From Gaeumannomyces sp. JS-464 (lineage: Eukaryota > Ascomycota > Sordariomycetes > Magnaporthales > Magnaporthaceae): a stretch of 64,000 nt of DNA. Below, in pieces: positions 19,312-32,447 of this stretch. The notes below the pieces were generated by a model that saw only the letters and a list, made by a program, of their open reading frames with translations, had not been told where the DNA came from and did no database searches. The stretch covers positions 268,399 to 332,398 of the forward strand of contig NGZR01000007.1 in the NCBI GenBank assembly GCA_002197995.1, in the 5' to 3' direction. Both the position numbers and the translations under genes were made by a program. Each line of letters starts with the position of its first letter. Within the stretch, counting starts at the first letter, position 1.

Positions 19312-22300
19312 TTTGATGCTGGGTCGGTGCGGTCAGGGTAGAAAAAATGGGGCCGGTAGGTTGCGAGGAACGAAAAATGCTAGAATATGAGGAAAGATGA
19401 GCCAAGGAGGAGTCGCAGGCGCTAAGATGCGGAAGCGAGTCCTGGAATTGTGATATGTGTTTGGCTGTGCGGTAAGATGCGTGTAGGATCCAGATGCTGA
19501 AGCTGAAGATGTGGATGAAAAAGCTGATGAGATGATGAGGTTGAGATTGTTGTGCTGCTTGGCGAGGGAGAGACTTCTGGAGGATGGACGGGAGGTCGGG
19601 CCAGAATATATACCCATTTCCTCGCCCTGGACTTGGCACGTCGTCGTTGGTCTCCCGCAGAGTGCACCGCCATGGAGGTGATCACCATCGGGCTGCCTGG
19701 ATCATCTCTCAAGGTTCCAAGGTCGAGCTCGCCATGACGACTCGGTATCACGGACGGTAGAACGGTGCTCGTCAAAGGCCAAGTCGCCTGTTGCCAGTGA
19801 CATGCGAAGGGCCTTGCTATGATCCGAGGTCGCCGTGCCATGTCGTTATAGTGCTGGCCATTCTATCACCGACACGACAATCTGGCCATGAGGCTCTAAG
19901 AGATTGCGGTCGGAGCCGAGGCCCCGGGATTCTGCCATGTTCTTCGACCGCAGAGCATCGGTAGAGCAGGCTCGCGCAACTGTGCAGTTTGTAGCGGTGC
20001 GCTCTGCATACCGCTGTTGATTGTAGGCTGACAGCCTGGTCAGCTACAGTACGCCGACCAGAGGGCTAATTACATAAACGAACCTGTGAGACCCTTGACG
20101 AAGCACGCGCGCCTAGCCCCGTTTTGCGGTCACGACGGCGCGCGTCCTCATGTGTTCGGGTTACACGTATACAGGAATAAAGTAATTACACGAGGTTTCC
20201 GGTGTAATATCGAAGCGAGTCGTGGGGAAACGATGTTTTGTTTGATCATGCAGTAAACGACACGCTGCCATTCGGGCTTGGCCAAGTGCTTGTTTCATTG
20301 AGCAGATCCGGGAGACGAAAGAACTGCACTCTTGGCAGGCAGTGGCTCTCTAGTCTGCGCCAGAAGCCAAGAACATCGTGGATGGATGGCAGGTTCGGAC
20401 AGATGGCGGATGGCTCGGGAAGGAAATATTTCGTTTTGTTTGCATTGTCCGTGCCCGGGAGCCTTCCGTCTGGTAGCCGGCTCCGAGCTCCGACCTCGGT
20501 CTGGACTTGCCATTGTACTGGTTCTAGTAGCACCGCCCAAGTTCTCTATCTTGTCCAATGTGCCTGTGATATTTCCCGCCCTATCACTTGACTTTCATCG
20601 CAATGGGGAGGTGGGTAAGCAGCACTGCCGTACCGCTGAGGGCCTAGTTACTGCCGGATAGCTGGCCGCGTCAGCAGGGTGTTCAGCATACCGGCTGTGT
20701 CAAGCCTAATTTTTCCTTGTCAGGATCGTATTTCCATTTTCGGGTTGTTGAGAAGGAGGCGCAAAATTGGGTATGGTAGGTAATGGGTAATTGGGGGGCG
20801 AACTGCCGATAGACTCGGGAGCCCAGAGTGTAATAAAAAGAGCACAAGCTTAGCAGGTCTCGACGGCGCCGGGTGCCAGAAGCTCGGGGGGTTTGTTACA
20901 GAATAATTCGGGCGGATGGGGCTGGTAATCGTGGTTCGATGGTAATGCGATCTGTTTATAGGAATTGGAAGCTTAAATCACATTTGAAACGAAACAAATA
21001 AAGATACCGACCCGGCAGCAGCTTTTGGCATCTTGGCTTGACGTGTCCTTTCCTATCTCGCCACAAGGGATCGAGGTCGGCCTAGGAGATTCGGCACTTT
21101 GTCACACCTTGGTAGTAGGCCCATATGCAGACTCGGTGACGAACTACCATATCAGGCGAGGTAGGACATAGTATGGGTGAGTGCATCGAGTGAAGGTGCC
21201 CGAGGTCGAGGAAGGGGGTATTTCTGGTCAGGTCGAGACCCTGATTCTGCTGTCAAGTGTCAGGGCCACATACGAGCCCGTCCGAGCGACAGAGCCATCC
21301 GCTCCATGGATTCGATTTGTGGCCGGATTGCTGTGCTCACAGCTGACTGCCGGTTCTCGTTCCGGAGACGGAATCAGGGTAGCCAAAGTTCCCAAGCGCC
21401 CATACCCATGAGCGCTGCGATCGTCTGAAGATGTAAAGCAAGGGTCGAGGCCTGTGTGGAGACTCGAGCTTTAGGGCAGGCAAGCTTGACGACCTCGTGA
21501 CGTGGGTGATTTAGAGGTGGCAGCATACTTGGCTAGGCTTGGCCACACAAGACATCAGATGGTCCATATGAAGGGTATTTTGCTTTGGTTTACGTTTGGG
21601 TAGGTTTGTTCGGCGGTTGTCGGCTTATCAGCTATTTTGGGGAACCCGTTGGCTAGTGGGTGGCCACGACATGTTGTGTCGAGTAGAGGTAGAATGGGAG
21701 CAAGCATGCATGGTTGTCTGCGCTCCGGACACCCTATCTCGGATCGTCCACGAAGACATCTGCGGGGCGTCCAGCCATGAGTGGAACATGGGGTCGAGGG
21801 TGGTCTGTCGTGATGAGATGTCGTGGCGCGCGGGCCGGTTACTCGGCATGGCGACATTGGCGGGCAGCTCCTGCAAACAACACGAATTCACGTGGGGGAT
21901 GGGGATGGATAAGGCAAAGCCAGTGCTTGCTCTCGGACTAGACTGCTCGGACTAAATTACTCGGACTGGCTCTTTGTCCCGAAGCTGTAGTCCCTGGAAC
22001 GACAGATAAGGCCGATGCGTTATGCATAACATGGACCTGGGTATAGGGTGGTGGCGAGAGCTCGATAGCCGCATTGGGGAGGAGAAGCAAAGGCGCGATC
22101 TCAGCAGATTGAACCCCACTGGGGAGATGGATCCCAAATCTGTTAATTGGGGGAGCATACGTAATGCTAATGGGATAAATTACTTTGCGCGGTTTGCTCG
22201 TCGTTGCCCACTCTCCCTTCCCGACGGCCTTGTCTCGGAGAGTGTAGACGTCGGCGAAAACACTCACACAGAACATTTCGTTGTGCCGCGCCAAGCATTC

Positions 22301-22985
22301 GTAGGCTGAAAACCCGGGCGGCCCGACGGGAGCCGACTTGGCCCCACGTCCAACACCACCAAACGCGGCCACAACACGGACATTGGTTGCGCCGTTGCAT
22401 CCAGAGCAGGCGAAAAAAACATGCAAGCCATCAAGTGATTGACGGCGTGCCCGGCGCTGGGAGGCCATGCGGATGTGCCGCGATGCACTGCTGGGTCGCA
22501 TGCAACATTGGCTGTGGGAAACAACGATGCAGATCAACGGAGCGAGGCTGGAAAACCAGCGCGGGAGGACGAAAAAATCTTGTGTCTGGTGGCGAGGACC
22601 GGATCAGGCCCAGAGCCTCACCGAAGGCCCACAAAGTCGCGTGGTGGGTGCGTTGCTGTGGGTGCCAGAAGGCAACCCAAGCAGAAAAATTTCGCAAATT
22701 TCTCCTGCGCTGCTTGATGACTCGATGGCAACATGATGGTTCCACTGGGGGCCGGTCGCGCGTCTGGCGCCCCTTATATCCCCATTGGTGCCCCGTGCTC
22801 GCCTGCTTTGAAATGTTGTATTTTGTTGGTCATCAACGAGGAGGCACTGTTTCCCGCTGTCGCCTGCTCCATCAGCCAAACTCCCCGCCGCCTGGATCTC
22901 ATCGGCGTCCTCTTCCCCGTGCTTCCTCCCCTCGTGTGAGCCCCCCGGCGAGCAGCAGGAGACGCTAGAATAGGATCCTTTCACA
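19312..22985. other. Long intergenic region
   Basis: About 3.7 kb between divergent genes (repetitive secreted protein and amino-acid permease). Frames up to 254 codons exist (22204-22968 plus) but have compositions like random GC-rich DNA and no domain. A CTCGGACT octamer occurs three times at 14-bp spacing (21932, 21946, 21960). It presumably holds two promoters. Confidence 0.55.
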
Positions 22986-24934
22986 ATGGGCGCACCACCG
23001 AAGGACAACGGCGCCGACGACGCCATAGCGGCCGCGCCGATGTCCAAGGCCGACGGCGGAAAGCCCAAGACCTCGGGCTCCGGCGACGGCGCCCACGATG
23101 TCGAGAAGCAGTCGGTGGAGCAGGGCTCGACGGCCCAGCTCAAGCGCAGCCTGCAGTCGCGCCACCTGCAGATGATCGCCCTCGGCGGCACCATCGGCAC
23201 AGGTCTCTTCATCGGCTCCGGCGGTGCCGTCAACAAGGCCGGCCCTGCCGGTGCCCTGATCGCCTACACCTTTGTTGGCACGCTGGTCTACAGTGTTATG
23301 GTCGCCCTCGCCGAGATGGCCACCTTCCTACCGGTTTCGGGCGGCTTCACCGTCTACGCCGGCCGCTTCGTCGACAGGAGCCTGGGCTTTGCCATGGGCT
23401 GGATCTACTGGTTCTCATGGGCCATCACTTTTGCCCTCGAGGTCACCGTCAGCGGCCTCATCATCCAGTACTGGGCCCCTGAGGCCAACCTGAGCGTTTT
23501 GGTTGCTGTCTTCTGGGTCGTCATCACCGTGCTCAACTTCCTGCCTGTCAACTTCTACGGTGAGGTCGAGTTCTGGCTAGCTCTGATCAAAGTTGTTACG
23601 GTGATTGGCTTTATCTTGTTCGGTATATGGTAAGCGGGACTCTGTGACCCATTAGCGAGAACTTAAACAGCTGACCTCTGGCCAACTTTGCCGTGTTTAG
23701 CATCGACGCCGGCGCAGGGAAGCATGGTTACCTAGGCTTTAACACGTGGAAGGACCCCGGCGCCTTCGCGCCTTATCTCCTGACGGATAATGACAACCTC
23801 GCCAAGTTTGTTGGCTTCTGGGCTGTTCTTATTCAGGCCGGGTTCTCGTACCAAGGCACCGAGCTAGTAGGCATCGCCGCGGGCGAGACAGCCAACCCCC
23901 GCAAAACGGTCCCTGCCGCCATCCGCAAGACCTTCTGGCGTATCCTAATTTTCTTTGTTTTAACCGTCTTTTTTATTGGCCTACGTAAGCTTCCCGTTTC
24001 CTCTGTTTTCTTTCCGTCCCCTGTGCCTACATGTGCCAGTGACAGAGGCCATGAGACTAAGCACACTCCCGCGGCAGTGGTTCCCTACAACAACGAACGC
24101 CTGGAAAACAAGGACGATGTCAAAACCGCCAGCGCCTCCCCATTCGTTATAGCTGCCGATCTGGCCGGCGTCCAGGTGCTGCCGCACATTATCAACGCCG
24201 TGCTCCTGACCGTCGTGCTGAGCGCCGCCAACTCCAACGTCTACTCAGGCTCGCGCATCCTCGTCGGTCTTGCCCAGGAGCGCCTCGCACCCGCCTTCCT
24301 GATGCGCACGACTATCAAGGGCGTCCCGTACTATGCCGTCTGCTTCACTGCCGCCTTTGGTCTGCTGGGCTTCATGAACGTGACCGAGTCCGCTAAGAAG
24401 GTGTTTGACTGGCTGATGAGTGTGAGTTTCCGCCTCCCTGTTTGAAATACGACCTTTCTGCTTCTCGAATATCACGCATCCGTGGAGGGGAGGAAGCTAA
24501 TCTTGGGGTAAATCACATGCATCCAGATCTCGGGTGTGGCCGGCTTCATCTCGTGGACGTCTATCGGCGTCTCGCACATCGCCTTCATGCGCGCCCTCGA
24601 GGCGCAAGGCATCTCGCGCGATAGCCTGCCTTACCAATCCCCGATGGGCGCCTGGTTCTCGTGGTACGGCGTTGTCTTCAACATCATCATCATCCTGACC
24701 CAGGGCTTTACCGCCTTCATGCCCTGGAAAACGGCCGAGTTCTTCGTCGCCTACATCAGCCTTATCCTATTCGCCGTGCTTTACATCGGCCACAAGCTCT
24801 GGACCCGCGCCCCCCTCGTCCAGCCTCACGAGGCCGACCTGCTTACCGGCCGCAAGGATCTTGACGGGATCGAGTGGCCCGATGAGAGGCCGACTACTTG
24901 GTACGGAAAGGTTTTTGCTTTTCTGTTTGACTAA
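22986..24934 (+). CDS. Amino-acid permease (YAT/APC family, GAP1-like)
   Basis: Plasma-membrane proton-coupled amino-acid transporter of the fungal YAT branch of the APC superfamily, 559 residues and about 12 helices. Exons are 22986-23629, 23701-23984, 24078-24421 and 24527-24934. The N-terminal cytoplasmic tail (about 60 residues) leads into LKRSLQSRHLQMIALGGTIG and TGLFIGSGG, the family hallmark; FSYQGTELVGIAAGE follows in exon 2. Exon 4 ends with a hydrophilic tail, LVQPHEADLLTGRKDLDG. All introns have GT-AG ends, and intron 1 has a CTGAC branch. Intron 2 (23985-24077) is 93 bp with no in-frame stop, so retention would add 31 residues; its loss is supported by the family-like junction FFIGL-LVPYNN. 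Substrate range cannot be read from sequence alone. Confidence 0.93.
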
Positions 24935-26920
24935 AAGTTGGGTTGATTGCTCTGCTTGGGTGTTTTTGGTTCGGCTATCAGCGAGTTTAACGCGATATCT
25001 GACTGTACTATATCATGTGGCTATTGGCTATATATAATGAAGCATCTCTGTTTTTATCTCCTGGCCGTGACGGGCAGGGATCGGGCCATGGTAGGGCGAA
25101 GCCCGCCCGCTGCAAACCGTGTCGAATCGAGGGCCCAGCAGAGGCGGCGTTCCGGGCGGCAGCGCGCCTGTCTCCACCGAAGCCTTCGGCTGCTCGCGCC
25201 GCGACGCGAGCCGCTTCGTGACAGAGCGTTGCTGTGCATCGGATTCTTTCTTTGCATTGGCGTAACGTTTGCAGGCTTCGGAAAACTCGTTTGCGGTCTT
25301 ACCATCTTGCCTTTTCAGAGGCTCCTTCGGCCCACTGCCTGTCAGTAGGCTTTCTTGGGGAAAAGAGATAGGTATCGGTTAGCTTAGTCTATCGAGGCCC
25401 GGATCCTTACCCGCGCACATCCAGGAAAGCGACCCTTGCGCATGTGCGCGCGAATCGTGGTCAGCTTCGCGGCAGCGACGTCAAGCGCCACACCCACCTC
25501 GGATACCGCTTTGGACCATTCGTAGATGCAGAAGTCCTTACTAGACTCGTGGCATTGCACGCACATGTCTCCGGCCGACTGTGGGCCTGCAAGCGAGGTC
25601 TACGATGTGCTGCCGCGTACGAGAGCGGCCGACCTACCCTTACGGAACCGGCAGCGGGCGTCGGGGTCTTTGCTGTTGGCATTGTGCTCAGGCAGCTCAA
25701 GCAGCTTTTTCCCTTGCGGTATTTCCTTGAATAAGGTTAGCCTATAGCCCCTGGAACCGGAGGAGGCGCCGGATGGCCGCCGTGGACACTTACAAGCCCT
25801 GATCACGGCTCCTGCCGGCGGAACCGGCGTCCGAAGTCTCGCCAGATTGCGTGGTGGCCATGGCTGGTGAGGGGCGCCGTGGACCAAGGACTCGTCTGGA
25901 TACGCGCCTCGTCTGCGCAGTGTTCTTTACCGAAAGGCTGCGAGGGGGAGATCAACGACGAGACCCAGAGCCGCTTGTCCAAGGCGGCGTCTTCAACCAA
26001 CTCGAAGCGCGGCAGTAGAGTCCGTACATATTATGGCCGTTCTGCGCCCGGACTGTTGAGGCCGAGGCCGTGGCTGCACTCGGCGCCGTCGCAAAGTAAA
26101 CCTGGGCATGATGGAGCGGAAGAGGGGTTTCTAGCTAAACATCTATGGGCAGTATACCCCCACCTAGATCCATACACACTTCCATCTACACTGACAAGTT
26201 TCGGACTGCTGCCCACACGCTGACCAAGGCCGTCATCGTCGTTGTCTCCATACACCTCTTCTCACTTCCCCAATCCAGCGGCGTTTTTGGAGAGAGTCAA
26301 CTTTCGCATCCGCTTTCCGGCAACTGCCACCGGAGGTATGTAGTGATCCCCCGGAGAAGATCGCGGCTTTGATCAATGTGGGTGCATGGGTCGCATGGCA
26401 GAAGGATTGGACGGCCTCGGAGCATTGGCTGAACAAGCTAATCACAGTTAAACATTATGAAAATGTTGGGCTTAACACGCCACCCGTCGACTTGGTAGGT
26501 AGGTGTGCTTGACAAAGACGACGAGACGAAATCTCGGCATTTGACAACAAGATCCGCACGTCTGGCTAGGTTTCCAAGTCTAGCATTCTGGTCAAATCTG
26601 ACATGGTGAGGTGTCATTCTGATTTATGCAAGCTACGATCATCTGGGCCAAGCTTGGGGAATTTGTAAAGCCTTTTTCCGTCCCCTCTAGACGAGAACTT
26701 TACGTTGACTCCGAACTGGAGGCTCGGACGGTGGCACCATTACGTCAGGCGTCAACAGTTCAAGCTACCCCGCGGTAGCATCAATGGTTTCACTGGCGCG
26801 CATCTTAATACCCCACCATAGCTTAAACTGCCTGAAAAGATTCCTGTCCGCAGAGAGAGCCTGATGTTCAGGGGATCTGATTGTTCAGCCGTGTTTCCGC
26901 CCTTTGCCAGTTCCAGATCC
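24935..26920. other. Intergenic, no gene seen
   Basis: Two kilobases between the permease stop and DPH2. Open frames (for example 25444-25734 plus) have no recognisable domain. A GGTAGGTAGG motif lies near 26505. It holds the permease terminator and the DPH2 promoter. Confidence 0.55.
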
Positions 26921-28663
26921 ATGGCCGACCAGCTGACCGCACCTCCGGCGCTCTCGACCCCGGCCGAGCACCTCTTCGAGCACGCCGATGATGATGCGCC
27001 AAAGGACACGGGCCAGGAGAAGCGCGCGACGGCCGGGGACCTCATAGCAGTCTACGAGGTCGAGCGGACCGCGCGCGAGATCTACAATGGCCGCCGCCGC
27101 CGCGTCGCCCTCCAGTTCCCCGACCACATGCTCCGGGACGCCCCTGCGGTGGTTGCCCTGCTCAAGGATGCGCTGGCTGCCTTGCGCTCTAACGCCAACT
27201 CCTCGGCCGAGGCCGCTCTCAGACAAGAAGAAACCGGCGTCACTCCTTCTCCTGCAGCAGACGGCGGATCGGCGGTGCAACAGGCGCCGGCAGCGACAGC
27301 TCGGGAAGAGAGGATATACATCCTAGCAGACACGTCGTACAGCGCCTGCTGCGTCGACGAGATTGCGGCTGAGCATGTCGACGCCGACGTCGTTGTGCAC
27401 TACGGCCGCTCATGTCTGTCTCCAACCTCCAGGCTGCCCGTCATACATGTCTTCACCAAACACCGCTTGGATCATGCCGCCGTCTTGGACGCCTTCGAGA
27501 AGGAGTTCCCCGACAAGGAGACCAAGGTCGTTCTGGTGGCCGACGTGACCTACCAGGACCACCTGCCATCGCTCTTCCCCCAGCTGAAGGAGCGTGGCTA
27601 CGTGAACGTCTTGTCGACGTCGGTCATCCACAATCCCACAGGGAATCTCCCCAACAGGACGGCGCTGGATGCCCATGGCACCACTCTGGACTGTGAAGGG
27701 TCGACAGGAATCGACCTCAGCCAGTATGACGTCTTTCACATATCCTCACCCCCAACATCCTTACTCCTCGCCCTCTCGACGCGGGTCAAATCCCTGCGCA
27801 TCTTCCCCACGGCTGCCCCGACCGACCCTTCGTCGTCGCACCTGTCCGACGCATCGTCCGTCGCCCAGTTCACCCGCCGCTTGCTTGGGCGGCGATACGC
27901 CAAGCTCCTCACGCTGTCAACCGCGGGCATCATCGGCATCCTGGTGAACACGCTCTCGGTTTCAAACTACATGTCATCACTGGACGCCATCCGGAAGCAA
28001 ATCGCCGCTGCCGGAAAGAAGAGCTACACCGTCGTGGTGGGAAAGCTGAACCCTGCAAAGCTGGCCAACTTTGCCGAGATAGACGGCTGGGTGGTGGTCG
28101 GGTGCTGGGAGAGCAGCCTGGTCGAAGACGACGCTTCCTTCTACAGAGCCGCCATCACGCCGTTCGAGCTGGAGATTGCCTTGATGAAGGACGACGAGAG
28201 GGTATGGGGCGAACGCTGGTGGGGTGGGATTGAAGGCGTCAAGGAGCCCGAGGTCAGAGAGGCAGCAGTTGAGCCGTCAAGAAACGACGAGTCTGCCAAG
28301 GCAGACGAGGGAGAAGATGATGACGATGAGTCGGCGCCTCCTGAGTTCGACTTGCGGACAGGGAGGCTAGCCAGCCGCAGCCGGCCGATGCGGGCCTCGC
28401 CGAAAGGCAGCCAGCAGACGGACGCCGCCGCGGGAGACAAGCCAGATAGCGCATGCTCAAGCGCACTGGCTCTGCGTCCAAAGGCCGAGGTTGCGACCAT
28501 AAACGGCGTGGTCAGTCCAGGGGCAGAGTTTCTTCGCTCCCAGAGGACTTGGACTGGCCTCGGTAGCGACTTTAACACAGAGGAGCGGAGCGCGGCGGTG
28601 GAAGAGGGAAGAAGTGGCGTTGCCAGGGGATACACCGTCGGCAGCGCTGATGAACGCTCCTGA
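26921..28663 (+). CDS. dph2: Diphthamide biosynthesis protein 2
   Basis: Partner of Dph1 in the Fe-S enzyme that transfers the 3-amino-3-carboxypropyl group from SAM to the target His of elongation factor 2, the first step of diphthamide synthesis in the cytosol. Intronless, 580 residues from the ATG at 26921 (MADQLTAPP); an ATG at 26864 in the same frame is less likely. Typical blocks are [11 protein letters not shown] near the N terminus, [20 protein letters not shown] with cluster-type Cys, [21 protein letters not shown] in domain 2, and [12 protein letters not shown] with [11 protein letters not shown] in domain 3. The C-terminal 150 residues are low-complexity and acidic. No frame break. 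Family assignment is firm. Confidence 0.93.
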   Translation: MADQLTAPPALSTPAEHLFEHADDDAPKDTGQEKRATAGDLIAVYEVERTAREIYNGRRRRVALQFPDHMLRDAPAVVALLKDALAALRSNANSSAEAALRQEETGVTPSPAADGGSAVQQAPAATAREERIYILADTSYSACCVDEIAAEHVDADVVVHYGRSCLSPTSRLPVIHVFTKHRLDHAAVLDAFEKEFPDKETKVVLVADVTYQDHLPSLFPQLKERGYVNVLSTSVIHNPTGNLPNRTALDAHGTTLDCEGSTGIDLSQYDVFHISSPPTSLLLALSTRVKSLRIFPTAAPTDPSSSHLSDASSVAQFTRRLLGRRYAKLLTLSTAGIIGILVNTLSVSNYMSSLDAIRKQIAAAGKKSYTVVVGKLNPAKLANFAEIDGWVVVGCWESSLVEDDASFYRAAITPFELEIALMKDDERVWGERWWGGIEGVKEPEVREAAVEPSRNDESAKADEGEDDDDESAPPEFDLRTGRLASRSRPMRASPKGSQQTDAAAGDKPDSACSSALALRPKAEVATINGVVSPGAEFLRSQRTWTGLGSDFNTEERSAAVEEGRSGVARGYTVGSADERS

Positions 28664-28855
28664 GCATGGACAAGGGGCTCTGATTTGGAAGACAAAAGTT
28701 TATCGACTGTTTTTCCTCTCTTTACCAAGCGATACCCCTATTCTTTCAACGACATTGGTGTCCGGCATATCGCTTAACGCTGGACAAGTCCTGTAGTCCT
28801 TCCCCAAGATACTTCATGGAACGAGGCACCTAGAGTTTCTTCTGTGCCTTGTCCG

Positions 28856-29554
28856 TCACCGAGCCAGGTTAATGTGCGAGGTGTGCATGCCAGCCAACGG
28901 GCCCGAGCCAGACTCCTGCATGGCCATCATGCGCAGCATGCCCGACCCGTCCTGCCCGCCCGGCCCGCGCCCGTAGACGGGCTCGGCGAGCATGCGGAGC
29001 TGCATGGGGAGCGTGGCGTCGCCGTACCGGGCGCCGATGTCGTTCTTGCGAACCTTGCGGCGCAGGCTGTACCAGTCCTCCGGCCCGCCCGCGCCGAGCT
29101 CCTCGCACTCGCGCGCCTTGTCGGGCGTCCACCAGCCGGGCAGCAGCTCCGGCTTGCGGTCCGCGAACCGGGCCAGGAACCCCCGGAACGCGGCGCTGCT
29201 GTCGGCGCCGCCGCCGTAGACCGAGCCCGGGTCGGCGGCGCCCTCGAGGTTGAAGTCGTCGTCGGCGCGCAGGCGGTACGCGTCCAGCAGCAGGCCGTAC
29301 ACCTCCTTCTCGGGCCGGTCGTGCAGGAACGTGCCCTTAAGCAGGCGCGTGAAGGGCTTGGACGTGCCGGCCGGCGACGGCGACGGCGACGGCGACGAGG
29401 ACGACGAGGAGGACTTGCCGCACGTCTTCTTGTGGGCTTTCCAGTGGGCCTTTTGGCGGTCCCGGGAGCAGTACTGCGTCGCGTGGCACTTGGCGCACTG
29501 CTTGAGGCCCGCCACGGCCGGGGGTGCTTTGAGGCAGTTGGCGCACTCCGGCAT
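28856..29554 (-). CDS. MYND-type zinc finger protein
   Basis: 232 residues from the ATG at 29554 (MPECANCLK). An N-terminal MYND finger is complete: CANCLK, LKQCAKCHATQYCSRDRQ and HWKAHKKTC give the C/H ligands of two zinc sites. A Ser/Pro tract follows, then a domain with FTRLLKGTFLHDRPEKEVY and LLLDAYRLRADDDF, then GWWTPDKARECEE, seen in many fungal MYND proteins of unknown role. No intron. A start at 29662 would add 36 residues with no family character. It converges with DPH2, 192 bp between stops. MYND fingers mediate protein contacts; the partner is unknown. Confidence 0.85.
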   Translation of the reverse strand: MPECANCLKAPPAVAGLKQCAKCHATQYCSRDRQKAHWKAHKKTCGKSSSSSSSPSPSPSPAGTSKPFTRLLKGTFLHDRPEKEVYGLLLDAYRLRADDDFNLEGAADPGSVYGGGADSSAAFRGFLARFADRKPELLPGWWTPDKARECEELGAGGPEDWYSLRRKVRKNDIGARYGDATLPMQLRMLAEPVYGRGPGGQDGSGMLRMMAMQESGSGPLAGMHTSHINLAR

Positions 29555-30242
29555 TTTTGTGGCGACGGTTGGGCAAGGGTAGGTTGTGTTGGGCTGCCGC
29601 TGTGTCGCTGTGTGTGCTTGTCGTGATCCCTGCGGCAACTCTCCTATAAAATCGCACGGCACTGGGCGCCCACTTTTATGTCCTTTTTCGCCTGGACCAT
29701 GGACAGGCCAGTATCACGTAGGTAACCTTGTTGCAGGCAGTCGGAGGGCTATGGAGGCAAGGTGAGACAAGGCTCGCAGGATCAAACAGGCGGTGGGGAG
29801 AGAATGAAGGATTGGCGGTGGCTTGGTTGGTCTACATATGCACAGTCGGGGCAGTCTGGAGAAGCACGGCCGTGAGGCCGGTGCAGTTCAGGGGCAAGCT
29901 GGCAGGGTGCCGCAGCACAAGGGACCCGACAATCTGGGCTGGTCAGTGAGTTTAGAGTCTATACCCACCTACCACCTGGTACATATCAGTGAAGGTCAGA
30001 GGCTTTGGCTTGCTGCTATATGCGCGGATGAAAAAGGGGTTGAGCGTTGAGTGTGGGGCAACTGTTGGCCATCCAAGGCAAACAAAGAGACAGAAGGCTA
30101 TGGAATGAGAAACGGAACTGGCTGATTGAGTAAGATATCTCGGTAGCTTTTGAAGGAGAACGACATGAAAGTATCAAACTATGCAAAACAAGAAAACATC
30201 AGCTTTTCCATTGCCAGCTGATTTCCCTCGACAACCCATCAC
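29555..30242. other. Intergenic, no gene seen
   Basis: Promoter side of the MYND gene and 3' side of the next gene, which is also on the minus strand. Only short frames without domains. Confidence 0.6.
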
Positions 30243-32447
30243 CTACACCAACCCTCCCCTGTACGACCCAAGCATCGGCGCCGACTGTCCCGGCACCTCT
30301 GAGCACTCCCTATAGTTGCCCGGCGCGTTCCCCGCCGAAACCTCCATGTAGCGCGCCGGGTCGTAGACGGGCCCGGCCCCAAACGTGCGCTCCGAGTCGC
30401 GGGGCGAGTCGGCGGCGTCCATCTCGACCATCCACCTCCTCAGCCCCAAGCAGCTCACCTCCGATCTGATGCTGGTCGGCGAGGCCATGCCGGGGTCGTA
30501 CGTAGGGCCATAGTCCGACATGGAATAAGCCGACTGCCGCATGTTTGCGCTGCCGCCGTCCGAGAGGTATCTCGCGTGGCTGCGGCGCGCAGCTGCAGCA
30601 GCAGCAGCAGCACCCGCGGCCGCGTCGGTCAACCACGTCGGGACGCCTCCCGGGTTGTCCGTGTATGGCTGTAAGTGGTGTGGACGCGGCGGGACAGGAG
30701 GGGGAGGAGGCAGCGGCGGCAACGGTGCCGTCCAGGTGCGGGCATTGTTTACCATGGAGCTGCCGGTCCCGAAGGGCGGACCCGCCTTTGTGGTCATCAG
30801 TTTGGGGCTTCCGATAACCACGCCCGTGCCAGGAGTGAGCCCGCCGCCGTCACTTTCGCTGCCGTCGCTGTCGCAACGCCTACGGACGAGCAGCAAGGCA
30901 AGGCCCAAGATGGCCAGGCCGGCCACGGCTGCCCCAGCGCCGATACTATGTTCCGAGGGAGGAGAAATGCGTTAGTCTCGTCGCGTGCGAGCTACGCATC
31001 GGTTCCAATTGCTCGACTTACCAAGCTTTGGCTGCCGCACTGAGTTCGGGCAGTGGTGTAGTGGCAGGTGCACTTTCCGTTGTCTCATTCCCCCTGATGC
31101 CGCCACCACCGCCAACTCCGCTAATGTCAGTGGTCGCGTTGGTCCCCTGGGAACCGCTGCCGCCCCCGTCCCCTCCCGGGGCACCCGTTGCAGCCGCCCC
31201 CGCACCCATAACCGAGCCGCCCCCGCTGCTGGTTGCAGTGGGATCTGGGGCCTTGATCTGGTCCGAGGACGCTGCCGTCGCCTGGATAGTGGCCTCGAGC
31301 TGTGTCGACACGGTAGTCGCGGACGGGACATCGATCGTGATGGTGGACGTCACAGTGACGGTGATCTTGGCATCTGAGTAGACGGTGTTTGTGATTGTAG
31401 ACGTCGACGTCACAACGCTTGTTATCGGTAAGGACATAAGCTTAGTGATGGTCGTATTTCCCAGAACACCAACCCACACAAAGGAGTAGGTGTATACAAA
31501 AGAAATGACGGCGCGCTTTTGCAGAAGCCCCATAGCCGCCAACCCGTCGTGGATGGCTGCAGAAGCTGGAGATGCTGGGGTGGCGGTCAAGGCCGGCGGC
31601 TCTAGTGGCGTGGGCCTCGCCGGTAGCCCGCGGGCCTGGACGGCGGCGGGTGTAGCTGTTGGAGCAGCGGGCTTAAGAACGGTGCGCTTGGTGAACCTCG
31701 TGGATGTTACGTACACCGTGGACGTCGCGGTTGCCACGCCGCCGCTGGTCACGTTGGTGGTCAGGAGCTGCACCGACGTTTGCAAGAAGGTGGTAAACGC
31801 GGTGGACATGGTGGTCATAGTGGTGGTATAGTCCATCGTGTATAGTGTGGTCGTTGTCGTCACACTCTGCACGACGAATGTCCTTTTCCAACAACATAGG
31901 CTCATGTCAGCGCCGAGCTCCTCTGCTGTTAAGGCTCATGATGCACGAAGAAAACTCACGCGGTCCCTTCACACCCGTTCTTGCCGCAGGTCTGGCCGTT
32001 CATACAGCAGCCGTTTGCTGTAGGGCAGTAGAAGGACGTGCCGGCGTAGCAGCATTTAGACGGGCCATCACCGCTGGCACAGTAGGTGTAGCCGTAGGCG
32101 CATATACTGGAACCGTCAGAACAGCAGCTCCCAAAGTTGGTGGCGCATTTGCCGTTGGCACAGCAGGCGCCACACTGTCGGCAGAGCTGGGTCGGGTCTT
32201 TGAAGCAGTAGTTGCTCCCGTTGGTGCATGTTGCTGCCCGCTTGTCGAGGCTCAGCGGAGCAGTCAACCACCCAGGTAGACCTGTGCCAGCAAATCTTGC
32301 TGTTGCGTCGCCGCTGGGCCCCTCGGCTAGCGACCGAGGGAGGATGCCATTTTCAAGATGGTGTCGTCGTGTCGGCTGCACGAGGCCAAGGGTGGCCGCC
32401 AACTGTGCAGCCGTGAGAAGCACAACAAGGCGGAAATATGCATTCAT
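30243..32447 (-). CDS. Single-pass cell-surface protein: Cys-rich head, Thr-rich stalk
   Basis: Type I membrane protein of about 683 residues. Exons on the minus strand are 32447-31960, 31882-31022 and 30945-30243. The signal peptide MNAYFRLVVLLTAAQLAATLG is followed by a domain with about 20 Cys (YCFKDPTQLCRQCGACC, GSCCSDGSSICAYGYTYC, KCCYAGTSFYCP). A long Thr/Ser-rich, likely O-glycosylated stalk (VTTTTTLYTMDYTTT, VTSTSTITNTVYS) leads to a Gly-rich linker. The helix GLAILGLALLLV is followed by RRR, and a 200-residue Pro/Ser/Tyr tail is cytoplasmic. Exon 2 to 3 splicing creates the helix start (AAAKACIGAGAAVAG). The architecture resembles wall-stress sensors of the WSC/MID type, but the Cys spacing is not one I can assign. 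Role inferred from layout only. Confidence 0.8.

Noticed and set aside
21932..21967. Three CTCGGACT octamers at 14-bp spacing
   Set aside because: Noted as a minor repeat; too short and imperfect between units to call a regulatory array.
22204..22968. 254-codon plus-strand frame before the permease
   Set aside because: Arg/Cys/Trp-rich random-looking translation, no start context, covers the expected 5' UTR and promoter.
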